A DNA stretch of 64,000 nt from Terfezia claveryi (GCA_015179025.1 WHUX01000008.1:310001-374000), one strand, 5' to 3'. Numbered from the stretch's first letter, positions 24,652 to 36,706 are shown. Notes: generated by a model not told the origin, from the sequence alone. Translations and numbers: made by a program.

Positions 24652-25983
24652 ATGGGCCAACACACACCCCCACTAGTGCGCAAAATATTTCGAAGCGATA
24701 ATATCCGGGCAGAGATTTTCTCACATCTCTCTCCAAAGGATATCACTTCACTTCGTGGAACCTCATGCAGAATCAGAAAAACCATCACACCAGCCGTCTT
24801 CCAGAATCTAACGGTCACATTCAGCGCCCTAAGCTTTAGTCCTGACCGGTTACTTGCGTTGACCCGAGTAGGGCACCATGTGAAAGTGTTCAGGTTCGTT
24901 TTTCCCCACACTGAAGAAACGTATATGCCATCAATGCTAGACCCAAAGTCACGGAAGCTTCGTTCCCTTGTATATGAGCCCTTCTCGAGGCAAGGAGAGA
25001 GACGTAACAAGAGGAACACTTTTGGAAGCAAGAGCATTGACTCCTTGGCCTTGCACAACCATGGCATATTGTTGATGGCTGCGATGGATGTCCCTCAGTT
25101 CACACGGGCCCTTGCTTGTATGGAGAACCTCACTAGTTTGATTGTGTCATGCCACGGAACGCCGATGGGGGAGCCGGGCCGTCGGTGTGCTGTTGACTAT
25201 GCCCTCTGGAGCTTGAGGATTGCAGTTGAAAGGGCCAGGCTCAACACACTCCGTGACGTAATTCTGGATCCCGTACACTTGACTGGATTGCAGTACCTGC
25301 TGCCTGGAACATTAGCCGTCGGAAACGTAATCAATAGCCGTCAAATATGGAGCCGGGTCAAAACGCTCACCATGACCATCTCGGCCTGGAAAGAACTTTC
25401 CTACGGATCACCCACCCTGTACAAGACAAATCTCAAGTTCTTGCATCAGTTCCTGGAGTATTTCACTAATATCGAAGAGCTGGCGTTCTGCTGGACTCGG
25501 GAGGCGAGGTCGATCTGCCCACTGACCCTTGATCTGCTCCCGTACCGAAACCCCAGGCTAGCGACGAAACCAGTGAGAAATACGTCCGTCGTCAATAGAC
25601 GACTGACGTTCCCAAGGCTCGGTAAACTAAGACTGGAGAACATCGGCGTGGATGCGTGCGACCTGAGATCCTTCCTCTCCAGGCACTTGACACACTTCAG
25701 AGAGTGGTCCCTAGATGATGTGAGTTTCATCAGCGGTACGCTTGAGGAAGCTCTGAAACCCCTCTATGTTACGTCAGCGTATGGAGAGAATCTTGACAAT
25801 TTTAGCTTCCCACGCCCTCTGACAGAGGAGTCTGAGGTGAGTGTTCTCGACCTATTCAAAGAGGTATCCAGATCCTCCCTTTCATGGCGGGGCTGCAAGG
25901 TTAGCCCACTGAGGCTGATTTGCATCGTACAGCTTCACTGTCCGTACTGCAAAGCCGAGTTCGAAGCATGGTTGATGGTGTAG
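24652..25983 (+). CDS. F-box protein
   Basis: A 443-residue single-exon frame. I favour the ATG at 24652 (MGQHTPPLVRK...) over the in-frame ATG at 24574, which adds 26 residues unlike the rest. Residues about 10-50 (SDNIRAEIFSHLSPKDITSL, then LRGTSCRIRKTITPAVFQNL) match an F-box: a short leading helix, the LSPKDITSLR core and an aromatic-hydrophobic end. F-boxes bind Skp1 in SCF ubiquitin ligases. The remainder contains Leu-rich segments spaced like degenerate leucine-rich repeats (for example ENLTSLIVSCHG, NIEELAFCW, LGKLRLENIGVDACDLRSFL), a common substrate-binding arrangement in fungal F-box proteins. The C-terminus has a C-x2-C pair (HCPYCKAEFE). The substrate is unknown. The frame is intact and looks functional. 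Confidence 0.78.
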   Translation: MGQHTPPLVRKIFRSDNIRAEIFSHLSPKDITSLRGTSCRIRKTITPAVFQNLTVTFSALSFSPDRLLALTRVGHHVKVFRFVFPHTEETYMPSMLDPKSRKLRSLVYEPFSRQGERRNKRNTFGSKSIDSLALHNHGILLMAAMDVPQFTRALACMENLTSLIVSCHGTPMGEPGRRCAVDYALWSLRIAVERARLNTLRDVILDPVHLTGLQYLLPGTLAVGNVINSRQIWSRVKTLTMTISAWKELSYGSPTLYKTNLKFLHQFLEYFTNIEELAFCWTREARSICPLTLDLLPYRNPRLATKPVRNTSVVNRRLTFPRLGKLRLENIGVDACDLRSFLSRHLTHFREWSLDDVSFISGTLEEALKPLYVTSAYGENLDNFSFPRPLTEESEVSVLDLFKEVSRSSLSWRGCKVSPLRLICIVQLHCPYCKAEFEAWLMV

Positions 25984-26158
25984 GGCCCCGATATCGACAA
26001 CTGGGACTGGTTCACCGCCAGGCACGTGACCTAAATCACGTGAGCGGCTCCGCTATCTGGCCTTGCGTAAGCTTACGCAGTCCCTTTCATGCTCAGATTG
26101 CGAGCTACAAACCCACCAAATTGCCTCAGCTCGGCGCGAGAATCCGTGAAGTCCAGCC

Positions 26159-28393
26159 ATGTCGCGTTTCCGGAGTCTGGTCCTTTTCGCCTGCTTAATA
26201 TCTGGTTGTTCAGCGTTTTACATCCCGGGTACCTACAGCTATTTCCTCACCGCTAGCGCTGTTCGCAGCTAACTCAGCTTCTCGAGGGCAGGTATCTCAC
26301 GACACACCTACAGAGACGGCGACCCAATTCCTCTCTATACCAATAAAATCGCATCGGACGAAAGCAAGTTATCATTTGCTTACAATGAACTATCCTTTGT
26401 ATGCCCAAACTCACCGGAAGGGTGGGGTTCCAAATTTCCGCAAGGTCGAAGCGTGGGGTTGAATTTCGGGGAGTTACTGCGTGGGGATCGGATTACGATA
26501 AGCGACTATCAGCTGGAAATGGGGAAGGATGTGACGTGCCAGGAATTATGCACGAGGGAAGTTGCGCCGGAGAGTGTGTATTGGGCGCGAATACTGGTTA
26601 CTGAAAATTATGGGGTGGAATGGTAAGTGAATGAATTCCTGCGGCTTGTGCTGATAGAGCGCAGATTTGCTGAAATAACAAATAGGATTGTTGATAACTT
26701 ACCTGGCTCTACAACCTTCGTTGGAAAGGATGAGGAGGCCAAGATTTATGCCCCTGGCTTTAGGCTGGGTGAGGTGGACAAAGAGTCTGGGGTAATAGCC
26801 ACGCTCTTCGCACAATTGCATTCTGTTACTGACAAATGTGCTCAGAAAATATATCTGAATAAGCACGTCTCTCTGCTGATGCGCTACCGGAAAGTCCGTG
26901 AAGACCCATCCCGCAAGCTCATCGTAGGGTTTGAAGTATACACCGGCGGAACCGCCGACCAAAAGGACGATTGCCAGAAACCAATTGAGCTCCTAATACC
27001 TGAACCATCTGGCACTCTTAAGGTCAAATACACCTACTCTGTGTATTGGAAGGAAGATGTGACTATTGAATGGTCCTCCCGCTGGGAGAGGTTTTACCTC
27101 GACAACGTCACAGGGGAGATCAAAGTTCATTGGCTGGCCATCTTGAACAGTGTTTTAATTGGGTTGGTATTGACCGGGACAGTCGGTGTCATTATGGTCA
27201 GAACTTTGAACAAAGATATTCAAAGATACAATGCCAATGGTGATGAGGAAGGCAAGAGGTTGAGACGACTCGGGGCTGATGGAGCGGATGTCGGCGATGG
27301 CGGGGACGAATTGGACGACACTACTGGCTGGAAGCTCGTTCACGGAGATGTCTTCAGGCCACCACCATACGCAAGCTTCTTTGCTCCCATCATTGGTAGT
27401 GGTGCGCAACTACTGGTAGTTTGTATGGGGCTTGCTGTCTTCAGCGCATTAGGTGTATTGAACCCAAGTTATCGGGGCGGCTTCATGAGCTTCGGACTAT
27501 TTCTCTTCATTTTTGCCGGGTATGTCCCAAATATTCCACCTCGTAGCCTCTCCTCTGCCTTTCAAACCATTAGCTAACCCCCCACTCCCCCCAGCGTCTT
27601 CTCCGGCTACTTCTCCACCCGCCTACACCTGCTCCTCGACCACCACTCCAACGCCGCCTCCGACACCACCTCCACCTGGCTCCGTAACGCCCTCTGCACC
27701 GCCATCCTCCTCCCCTCCTTCTACCTCTCTATCCTTCTCCTCACTAACTTCCTCGTCTGGTCACAATCCTCCTCCACCGCACTCCCATTCACAACAATCC
27801 TCGCCCTCTTCCTCCTCTGGCTCTTCATAAACCTCCCACTTGCTCTTTTCGGCGCATTCCTCGGTAAGCGTAGACATACCCGGAATCCCACCAAGATCCC
27901 GGGACGAGTCAACCTCATCCCGAGACAAATCCCGACTGCAGTACCGTGGTATCTTACACCTATCCCCTCGGCAATGATCGCGGGGCTATTCCCTTTCTTG
28001 ATGATATTCATAGAATTGAGATTTGTGTTTCGGGCAATGAACTCAAGTTCGAGTTATATCATGTATGGGTTTGTGCTGCTGAGTATGTTTATCTCGCTCT
28101 TTGTCACAGCGGAAACGGCCATGATTGTCACGTATTTCCTGCTGTGCTTGGAGGATTATAGATGGTGGTGGAGATCGCTGGGGACGGGGTTGGGCACCGC
28201 AGCGTGGGTGGCCATCTATGCTACCTATTGGTATTTTGCATATCTGTCGTTCAAGGGGTTTGTGAGTGCCGTGGTGTATTTTGGGTATTTGCTGGCGATA
28301 TGTACTGGGCTGGGGATCGTTGGAGGGGCTACTGGGTGGTTAGCGAGTTGGCTATTTGTGAGGAAGATTTACGCGGCGATAAAGACGGATTAG
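26159..28393 (+). CDS. Transmembrane 9 superfamily (EMP70/nonaspanin) protein
   Basis: Four exons, 26159-26228, 26292-26622, 26686-27519 and 27595-28393, give 677 residues, the usual size for the family. All three introns are GT-AG (63, 63 and 75 nt) with branch-like GCTAAC or similar in two, and phases agree. Residues 1-20 are a signal peptide (LVLFACLISGCSAF). The luminal domain includes FYIPG, YRDGDPIPLYTNK and, later, EWSSRWERFYLD. The first membrane helix is HWLAILNSVLIGLVL, followed by the family cytosolic loop ending DDTTGWKLVHGDVFRPP. Eight more helices follow, including TAETAMIVTYFLLCLEDYRWWW. Family members sit in endosome/Golgi membranes and act in protein sorting and adhesion. The C-terminus VRKIYAAIKTD resembles the COPI-interacting KxD/E-type tail of nonaspanins. 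Intact by every check made. Confidence 0.93.
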
Positions 28394-28781
28394 CTGCTTA
28401 CGTGGAATGGGACAAGAGCGGGAATGGAGTTGCAGAAAAGTTATGATATCCGGGGTATCTAATGAATGGATAATTATGGAAAAGATACCAACACCAGGCC
28501 TTTTATGGGTATGGATGGGATGGGATGATCGATTTATGGGAAGTATACCAACGTCGTTTGACAATCATTTGGCTTTTTTGCATGTAGCTTATACATTTCC
28601 GCTTTTGCTGCACCCGTACAATAAACTTTTGAATTACGAGATTTAGAGATTGTAATCTCTAGTCATAATGAATGTTCCTTTCAGTGAAACAGGAACACCA
28701 TAACTTTCGCTTAGAGGGAGGGGGTGACTTAACCCACCCACTCCTTCCTTCCAAATGTTCTATTGAAAAAATCACAACCTT

Positions 28782-29445
28782 CTATCGCTTACCCATACCC
28801 AGCGCTCCCCTGATCGTCCCCGCAATCTGGTTATCCTTGAACCTCTCCACCATACCCTCATCCTTCTGGCTCCCCTGCCCGAGGATATGTTCCTGAACAA
28901 GATCCACACCTACACTTATAATTAGCACATATCCTCCTCCAGTATCAACTTCCTCCACCATATGAGGTCCACTCACCATGATCCACTATATCCGGCTTCT
29001 TCTGCTGCACTCCAAACGCCCCCAAAACTTTATCCCCCACCGTTTTGGGTTTCTCCTCCTCCTGCCTCAACCCCATCATGCCCTGCACCTTTCCAAACAC
29101 CCCCGCCTCCTCCTCCTCCCTCCTTCGCCTCTCCCGCTCCCCAATTAATCGCTGTCGCTCCGCATCCGCACCTCCATCCCACATGTCTTTGATATCGCCA
29201 ATGAAGCCTTCTTGGTCCCGGCGCTCGCGCTTGCGCTCGATTCCGGCTTCGACTAGGCGGTTCGCTTCTTCTTGGCGTTGGCGCTCTCGAGCAGAGGCCC
29301 CGCCGTCGACAAAGTTGACCAGATTGTCGGTGATGTTTTGCGTGCGTTGTTGGTCGTATTCGCGGGGAGGCTGGTCGCCGTGATTGCCGTAGCCGTGGCT
29401 GCTGGCATCCTGTACATGCTTGGCGATGTTGTTGATGAAGTCCAT
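28782..29445 (-). CDS. Small charged hydrophilic fungal protein
   Basis: Exons 29445-28977 and 28909-28782 join over a 67-nt intron (GTGAGT, branch GCTAAT, TGTAG) to give 198 residues. The protein begins MDFINNIAKHVQDASSHGYG, is rich in Arg, Glu and Gln through residues 50-125 (predicted long charged helix, AERQRLIGERERRRREEEE), and ends in a more conserved-looking tail with VDLVQEHILGQG and ERFKDNQIAGTIRGALGMG. There is no signal peptide or membrane segment. The GxFGKVQGMMG and KVLGAFG motifs repeat a short amphipathic pattern. I recall similar unnamed, often stress-induced small proteins in ascomycetes, but no function can be given. It lies tail-to-tail with the TM9SF gene, 389 bp away, so the two share a terminator region. 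Confidence 0.7.
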
Positions 29446-30065
29446 TGCGTTTCTAGACCTTGCAATCGATGGAGGACTTGAGTGAGGTGGATTGAAGACT
29501 GATTATCAAGGTTGGAGGTGTGGTTGCGGGTGGAAATATATGGAGATAGTGATCACCAAAGTGGTATTGAACTACAGGTCTAGCCTTCTAATATACCCCA
29601 TCTACTTCTGACTTCAGAGAGTGGGGCGAAGCACACTTGCAGCAGGCATGCATGCCAGCAAATTGATAACCCAGGTATATTTAGGCACTACTGAAAGCTC
29701 GTGGAATTTCCCCTCGTTTATCGGGATCGAGGTAGATCTATGTGGGGAATTGAACCTTTTCGCTGAAGGCGCTCCGCATTGATACGCTGACAAATCAGTC
29801 TGATGTGCTTCAGAAAATAGGGAGCATGTTCAGGGTAATCTTTTGGTATATTATTTCCCGACATGATGCTGTTATTACAAAAGCTATTTACTACGGTGAA
29901 GCGACAGCAAGTGAAGCCAGAAATAACGTAGGAATCTTATATCTTACTATAAGGCCACGTTGCTGGGCCTAGGTATATCTAGAAGATACTTGGGCAAATA
30001 TTCGCCATGTTATTCATTAACGCCATGTTATTCATTACAACAGGTCTGATTTCATCCGTTGTGTA

Positions 30066-31322
30066 TATGTTCTGGGCCGCTCGCGGGCATCGGCCGCCCG
30101 CGGGCAGCATATGCCTCCCGTGGGCAGCACAGCCGCCCGCGGGCGGCATACCCACTGTGCCGGCCGCGGGCAATTAATATAATTCCTCAATTTGGTAAAT
30201 CTCAATCGAACAAAACATTCTGCGACACTGAAAAAACACCCTAAGAAGTTATTTTGACTGCCCTATCCACATCATATACCCTTCCTGTTGATTAGTGGGA
30301 GACGGCAGACATTGAACAAGGGAGAATTCCGGGAAAATTACCTCAAGCCCTCCAGATGGTGAAGTACATGCTGGCGATGTTAACAACTCATTACTGCATC
30401 TCTGATGATGAAGGAATAGGGAAGAGGATACTGAGTTTACTGCTGCCCTAAAAATCCGCAACCCTATCCAATGGGTATTTGGAAATTAGTTTCTTATCCG
30501 AGGGGGTTCTTATTGACAAGGCCTTATTGCCGGAGCTATATCGACCATCTTATGCTGAATATCGATATGCTATGTGGAATTCAGTGAAATTTGGAGCAAT
30601 CATAATTATAATACTTTTGTCTACATCTTGTTGCAAGATTGATTTTTATACTAGAAAAATCCAGGCTATTCCTCGCTTATAAAATCCAGGTCAGGTGCAA
30701 AGCGGTACTTTCTTAATAACAGGTACTTTTTTATATGCAGATTGCTAAGCTACTCCAAGTTCTTGATTTTAAACCAAAACGAAGCGTTGTGGGAGATCAA
30801 ATGGCACAATGCTACAACAAACCTCATACTTTTGCAGTTTGATATTGCTAAACCTGATAACCTTTACCCAACTACTGACCTTATGGGCTTAGAGTTTGAT
30901 ATTTTAGATACTCTAACTGCTCGGTAAACCACAGTTCACCAGGCATCTATAACTACTGGTGTTGCGAAAACTTCTACTCTAATTGTTGTCGCGGATACTT
31001 TAAGAATAATCTGAAATGCTTAATTTATTAACATATGAAAGTATCAACAGATCATGACTATATTGCTCTAGCTGAACCAAATTGGAATACTAGAGGGGGG
31101 TCTAATCGACTGGGAAATCAATGAATCTTTTGCAGTCGCTGGGAAATTATCAATTCTTTTTTTTTCTAGTAAATCAGTACTTTATCAATACACCAAATTG
31201 AGTAATTATTTAAATTGCCCGCGGCCGGCACAGTGGGTATGCCGCCCGCGGGCGGCTGTGCTGCCCACGGGAGGCATATGCTGCCCGCGGGCGGCCGATG
31301 CCCGCGAGCGGCCCAGAACATA
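30066..31322. mobile_element. Non-autonomous TIR element with perfect 110-bp GC-rich inverted repeats
   Basis: The first 110 bp (30066-30175) are the exact reverse complement of the last 110 bp (31213-31322) by direct comparison. They start TATGTTCTGGGCCGCTCGCG and contain internal palindromes such as GCCGCCCGCGGGCGGC. Flanking TA at 30064-30065 and 31323-31324 fits a TA target duplication. The 1037-bp interior is AT-rich and has no frame above about 70 codons, so no transposase is encoded. Perfect repeats indicate recent insertion or gene conversion. The tip (TATGTTCTGG) is shared with the foldback elements at 20551 and 33959 and with a half-site near 45608. The right end lies only 220 bp upstream of the frameshifted gene at 31542. 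Confidence 0.85.
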
Positions 31323-31541
31323 TACTATAGACAGATTATGAGTGCCGCTTGTTTGTACTATTGTAATCGCCAACAGTTAGCAGCCAGACTATCATATTCC
31401 AGTCGTATTGACATCACCGATAGGTTGAAGAGCTTAGTCAGTGCAGCAAGGCTGGGTGCACAGCAACAGTGGTGATAAATGCCAAATTTTGCCTCACCAA
31501 CCCTCCTCTGTCCTATTGTTGTCCCCTCACCACATTATCAA

Positions 31542-32548
31542 ATGTTTCATCCCGTTCAGAATATCTTCCATCGCGGTGCTCTTGTCAATGGCCAAACCCC
31601 CCAGGCTGTGGCATACACACCCCAGGAGCCCCAGCATCTCCTGATTAGTACTGCTAAGGAACTTAATATAATTCTTTTGCACTCTGAGGAGGGAAGAAAC
31701 AGTTTGCTTTCAATTGCAAATGCATGCGAGGATGCCTACTGCCGGAAATTGCCTGGTATCAACCTTAAGAATACTGTTAGGACTTTTACCAATGCTATGA
31801 GCTCGCAGGTCAATTTCCCAGTCATTATTGCTGATGATGCGTATGCTGCAAATATACTTGGGGGTTGTCCGGAGGCAGCGACATCCTGGGCAGTCATTTT
31901 CACTTTAACGAATTTGAAATCCTGATTAACCGTCCTGTATGTATTACTCAGAAGGCCTGTTTTGGTTCAGAATGTACTGACTGTAAGGGTTTGAAGCGCG
32001 TCGAGCAGATGGTGGAGGCTCAAAAGACGGGGAATACAGGGCTGAGTGTGTATCAATTCCAATTAGCGTGTACCATTTTACGCTGCGTGGGACAAATTTT
32101 TTGTAGATACCTTATACACTGCATGCACAATGAGCACCCGTTCAATGACCCTACGGAGGTTTCCCTATTCGATGATGTGATGAGGGTAGCAGGGCAGAAT
32201 CTTGAATCGGGAGTTTTTGGATCCCCATCAACTGGTGTAAGGACCCAAGCCGTGGTGACCCACAGGTAAAATATATCCCTCTATTAAATTGACATCCCGT
32301 ATATAAACTAACATTTGACGAAGCCCGGGCAACCTTTCCGCACCGATATAGATGACGTAGGTGGGTCTATGTCGAGTTGGGCCATGGTGGACATGGAATA
32401 CATCCAAAAGCTCGTGGGCCTTGGTAAGTACTACAGACACAGTTTATGGACTCTCAGAGCTAACAAAGATTTAACAGAGTACAAGTACCCGGCGATTGCA
32501 TTTGGGCCGGCCATTAGCCTGCGCGATAGGGAACCCTTGTTCACTTGA
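31542..32548 (+). pseudogene. Frameshifted copy of an unrecognised three-exon gene (copy A)
   Basis: Exons 31542-32265, 32324-32423 and 32478-32548 match copy B (51649-52667, minus) exon for exon, with the same splice sites (donor GTAAA..., acceptor ACGAAG; donor GTAAGT, acceptor TTTAACAG). Copy A has two single-base losses relative to B, both in homopolymers: G6 to G5 near 31860-31864 and C5 to C4 near 32222-32227. Each shifts the frame, so the 298-residue product of copy B cannot be made. Intron 2 is also about a dozen bases shorter. The protein, described under copy B, is unrecognised. Because both lesions are homopolymer indels, an assembly error is possible. Confidence 0.75.
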
Positions 32549-33160
32549 ATGGTTTGAAAAGTTGTAGTAGCTGAAAAACACCAGACCCCGCAGAAAGTGA
32601 TTTTTCTAGCTTGGGGTCTCGTCACTGTGGGTGTTCGTTCAAGTCGCGATGATGGCCATAGGGTTGTACATTGCAAGAATTCACTGAAATGGCATTTTCG
32701 GTCTCTATCTCTGTTATTGCCTTGATATGTGGCTCCTTGGTGAATCTTGCAATTTCCGTCACGGAATTCCACATAAACAGGACTCCCGCGTATATATATA
32801 ATAAACACTTCTTAATAGAGTACAAAAGCAAGGGCACTTGAACTTATTTATACTCGGGGCCTTTAACTAGTCTTGGCATCAGCCTTGCTTAGGTAAATAC
32901 ATAGCCAGTATTAAAACCCATACAGCTACCTCGCGGGAGAATACGGGAGCACATATTACCCAAGTAAGTAAAATTCGATATATAGTAGATACAAAGTGGA
33001 ATAAAGCACGCAAGGGAATACAAAGTGGGAGTAAAAGTACGAAATGAGATTGGACATTAAGCAGAAGGGCCGGCAGCATGTATTGTGCCCTCCTTGGAGG
33101 ATTCTGACGAGGATGGACTGGAACGAGTTTTGTAGGATTAGAGGCTTTTTTCGCCAACAA

Positions 33161-33300
33161 TTAAAATACAGTTGCATCCTTGTGCAGCTCATATTCATTT
33201 AATGCCTTCCATTATAGATTGATTGTTGGAAAATCGCCTGCTGGGGCCTTCAAGTTTGGGTCTCGGTGGTATGCTTTAATTTTGCGATACTACATTATTG
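33161..33300 (+). repeat. Dispersed repeat, copy 2
   Basis: The partner of 20866-20998, in the same orientation. Shared blocks include GTGCAGCTCATATTCATTTA and GCTGGGGCCTTCAAGTTTGG. Roughly 80% identical by eye. It is non-coding and its family is not recognised. Confidence 0.62.
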
Positions 33301-33958
33301 GTTGAGCAAAGGAGTTGTGGTATCGGGATCTTTTGAGCTACTATTTATTACATATTAAAAGCTACTATTGCATGCGCTGCATTCTCTTGTACTTTGAGCT
33401 AATGTTGCCTATGTTATCTCCGATGTTCTTTGATGCTACAAAAAAAAACCTTCATCTTCCCGATTTAGTAATTACACGGGTACAGGGAAAAGAGATTGCT
33501 AGCGCTGTGAGCGGCCAAGGATATTGACATGGATATTCACTGGGCATTACAGGTTTACAGGGTAAATCTCGTGATATTTTCCTGTCTTTAGGGATGGCGT
33601 ATACTCCGTAGGTACAGATATATGGTGCCAACCAGACTAAGATATATGATACCTAAGTATCTCTTTTTTGTATTTTGGTCGTATTTCCTACTTCTGTACT
33701 CTGTTATAGTACTCGGTCTGTTGGATTATCTGTTCGACTCTTGAATAAAGACCTTATTCACTCTCTGATATAGCCATGTCCGTGGTGTTGAGTTGTATAG
33801 TATTATGTTCTGTGATCTTGCGGTGTGGACAGACCCCTGCCTACAGCGCTAGCAATCTCTTTCCCCTGTACCCGTGTATAACATCGCTGTGGCCGCTGTG
33901 GTGTTGTGGTAAATCTCTATTGCATCCATGGCATTGAACAATTTAATCCCATAACGGC

Positions 33959-34030
33959 CTGGTCCGTTGCGATATCCAGTCCATACCGGTATGGACTGAA
34001 TCCTGGAACGGACCAGAACATATATATGTA
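33959..34030. mobile_element. Foldback mini-element with a 22-bp perfect palindrome
   Basis: The arms CTGGTCCGTTGCG and GGAACGGACCAG enclose CAGTCCATACC/GGTATGGACTG, a perfect 22-bp palindrome at about 33977-33998. The right end reads AGAACATATATATG, the reverse complement of the family tip TATATATGTTCT. Same family as 20551-20632. Confidence 0.65.
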
Positions 34031-34747
34031 CATAGGGTCATTTGCCTCCTCGCTAAACAGAAATTCATAACATCGCTATTATGTCTACATTGCTAATACC
34101 AACCCAGACAACCGGCATGACTACTGACCCCTTCGATACCTTCAATCAAGCTCCCTTTAGCAGGAGTGCAGCCCATTATCAGCGGATCCTAGTAGAGAGC
34201 ACAGAATGTATGCCGCAATACTAAGCTATAATTTTTTGGGGTAAACAAGCATCCCCCTCCTCCTCCGAGATCAGGAATGATTTTTATGGCGTCCGGATGA
34301 CCCGACGAAATAGACTTTCTGCTAAGGCCGGGCATATAGAGTTTCCGAAGACAATAAGATAAGGAGTGAGCAAGCCGAATGCATGAAAAGCATTAGTCTG
34401 GAAAAGCATGTAAAAGAGCAAGCCGCGAGGGCATGAAATGAAGGAACAAGTTCCTATTACTTACTTAGGGTTCAACGCTAGGACTGATTAGTCATGGTGA
34501 ACGAGACATAAGTGAGATTGGGTGAAAGACTAGTCTCATGCCAGTGAAAGACAGAGATATATCATATGAATCCTAACCGGAGGATCACCACCTGACTGCC
34601 TTCTCCTATCTACATGATCTTTCATCGCTCTGATAGCTCTGAAGCTCCCGCGTCAATCACCATCATATCAACAACGCAGAAATTGCTCTCCCACCATCCC
34701 CTGCTCGCAAAGAACTGTTACAGAAAGCGTCGTGGTTCCACCCACAA

Positions 34748-36331
34748 ATGATCTCTGCCACGATGTCCGTGACTAACGAAGTTCCCCCGACTCTCGATGA
34801 GATGATATTTGCAATCTCTCAAATCAACTATAACACTGTCTGCCGACCGTTGTCGCCTCCACCCCCTTCTACGGATCGCTTGTCTGCTTCTCTCGACAAT
34901 ATTATCGAACCGTCGCCAACAAAAACGCTCACAAATGCCGACACCGATGCCAGTGTAATCGACGATGACACTGATGTTGATGAGGATGAGGATAACAGCG
35001 AAAATGAAGAGGACAATGATGAAGAAAATCGGGCTATGTCCGTGAGTTCTGAACTGGACAGCAGCCGATGGCACCCTGCCAAAAAGTCAAAGCACCTGGT
35101 TCTCTTGGATCTACTTGCATTATTGCTCGTCACCGAAGCGAAGTCTGATGTGGCGGCAACCATGTTGAGAACGAATGGATCTATGAAATTTTTCTACAGC
35201 AAGAATAGACCTTTCACCGACAGCGAGAATCAGTATGTTCGCACGCTCTTCAATTACGCTTCTGAGACCAACAGGAGCGTTGCCGATCGCTATTCGAATT
35301 TATTGGCTGCTATAGTTGACAAGTGTCAAAAGAAGATAATGTCTCGCATATCGAAAGTATTGCGGAGAGTTAGGGAACTCTCCACAAATTGGGGAATCCA
35401 CTCTGAAGACCACCTTCCCCTCGAGCTGGTGGAAAAACTCAAAGCAAAACTGGGAATTGGCCCCGAACAGTCCTTGAGAAACAGACTCATCTCTTGGTTA
35501 GACTCTCTGAGTTCTGCCCAGCGTTTAAAGGACCCGGAATTCTTGCGGCGTGCAATAGTCAAAGCCCACGCAATTGGCATTCCTTCGTATATAAATCTCT
35601 TGATCGATCAAAAACTGTTAAGGCGCATTCGTAAGCTAGGCGACTACATGGGAGCAGTTATACAACTAGTTGGAGAAGTCGACCTACTCCCACCCCAGGT
35701 CCTCCAAACCTTGGTTATACAGGAAGTACGTACTGAAATTACCAGTTTTTGTACTGTCTGACAGGTTTTGCAGGTTCCTCCGCCGCCTCCCGACAGAATT
35801 GTTATTGAGAAGACGAGCGTTGAAATAGTTGAACAATGGGCGCGAAACCGACACATAGAAGAACCGACCGAGACGAACTTAAGAATCCAATTCCCCTCAC
35901 TCCCGCAACCACTTTCTCAGCAGAATACTATCACTCGGAGTGTGCACTGTGAGTGTACTTTGATAATGAACATCGTCGACGATCTCGTTCAACAAGGAAC
36001 TTCTCCCTTCGTGACTCTGGAAATTGGCGTGTCGAAGTCTCTCTGCAATCTTTGCGAGGTCTTCATGGGTTCGGTCAAGAAGCGGTATCCGAATATCACA
36101 ATTATGGTATCAACCCACCATGGCAAGAACGTCTCCGGCTGGAGGCTCCCACCTTTGACGCCACTGGAGATCAGCCGGGAGGTAGAAGACCACATCAATA
36201 GCTGCATCGAAGAGATCAGGTGCAAGGCAACCCAGGAGCGCCGTTCAGATTCCGAACCTCGTGTTGTCGAATCAGCATTTGGTGAGGAGGCAGCGGATTT
36301 TGCGCTGCGCTTTTTTTATGGAACAATATAA
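34748..36331 (+). CDS. Putative OTT_1508-like zinc-dependent deaminase
   Basis: Exon 1 is 34748-35725. Exon 2 starts at 35774 (48-nt intron, branch CTGAC) or 35765 (39-nt intron), both in frame, and ends at 36331, giving about 511 residues. The C-terminal third has the hallmarks of the cytidine-deaminase fold: an H-C-E motif (SVHCECTLI, His about 384, the catalytic Glu two residues later) and a C-x2-C zinc pair (IGVSKSLCNLCEVFM, Cys about 417 and 420). It is followed by STHHGKNVSGWRLPP, the THGK...W...P signature of fungal OTT_1508-like deaminases. Residues about 75-95 are very acidic. The middle (110-320) is helical, as in family members. These deaminases are predicted nucleic-acid or nucleotide deaminases of unknown substrate, sometimes discussed as defence or self/non-self factors; no substrate is proven. 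All expected catalytic residues are present, so it looks active. Confidence 0.75.
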
Positions 36332-36706
36332 GTGGTCGCCGGTGCAGAACACGTGACAGTGGCGAAGGGTAACAGGGTGATTAGTCATGCGGACACGGAG
36401 GGAGCTTAAGTTGAGTATTCTACAGTGTTATGTAACTTAGACAGCGAGACTTCACTGAACTGCGAATATATTGGGGTTGTGTGCGTTATTGGCTACAATC
36501 CCTGTCCAGTTGTTTCACTCGGCGCGCGCATGGTGGGGGTACCGGTGTTTTACTCGCCCGGTTGCGAGAGCTTGCAATAGACTATCGTTTTGTTTACTAC
36601 TAGAAAATGGTAAAGTGCATTATCCAAGTATCAAAAATTTCTTTCATCCACTACATATTGCTATCACAATCAGATATATACGTACACTCTAAGATTCATA
36701 ATAATA
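36332..36706. other. Gap before transposon cluster
   Basis: No gene. It separates the deaminase-type gene from the first PIF/Harbinger remnant. The element's true left end must lie here, but I cannot identify a terminal repeat. Confidence 0.35.

Larger units (their letters stand above)
32549..34747. other. Repeat-containing gap
   Basis: No gene. It contains the dispersed repeat copy (33161-33300), the foldback at 33959-34030 and a 48-codon open frame starting at 34081 (MSTLLIPTQTTG...) that I cannot support. The last few hundred bases before 34748 are the likely promoter of the deaminase-type gene. Confidence 0.4.
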
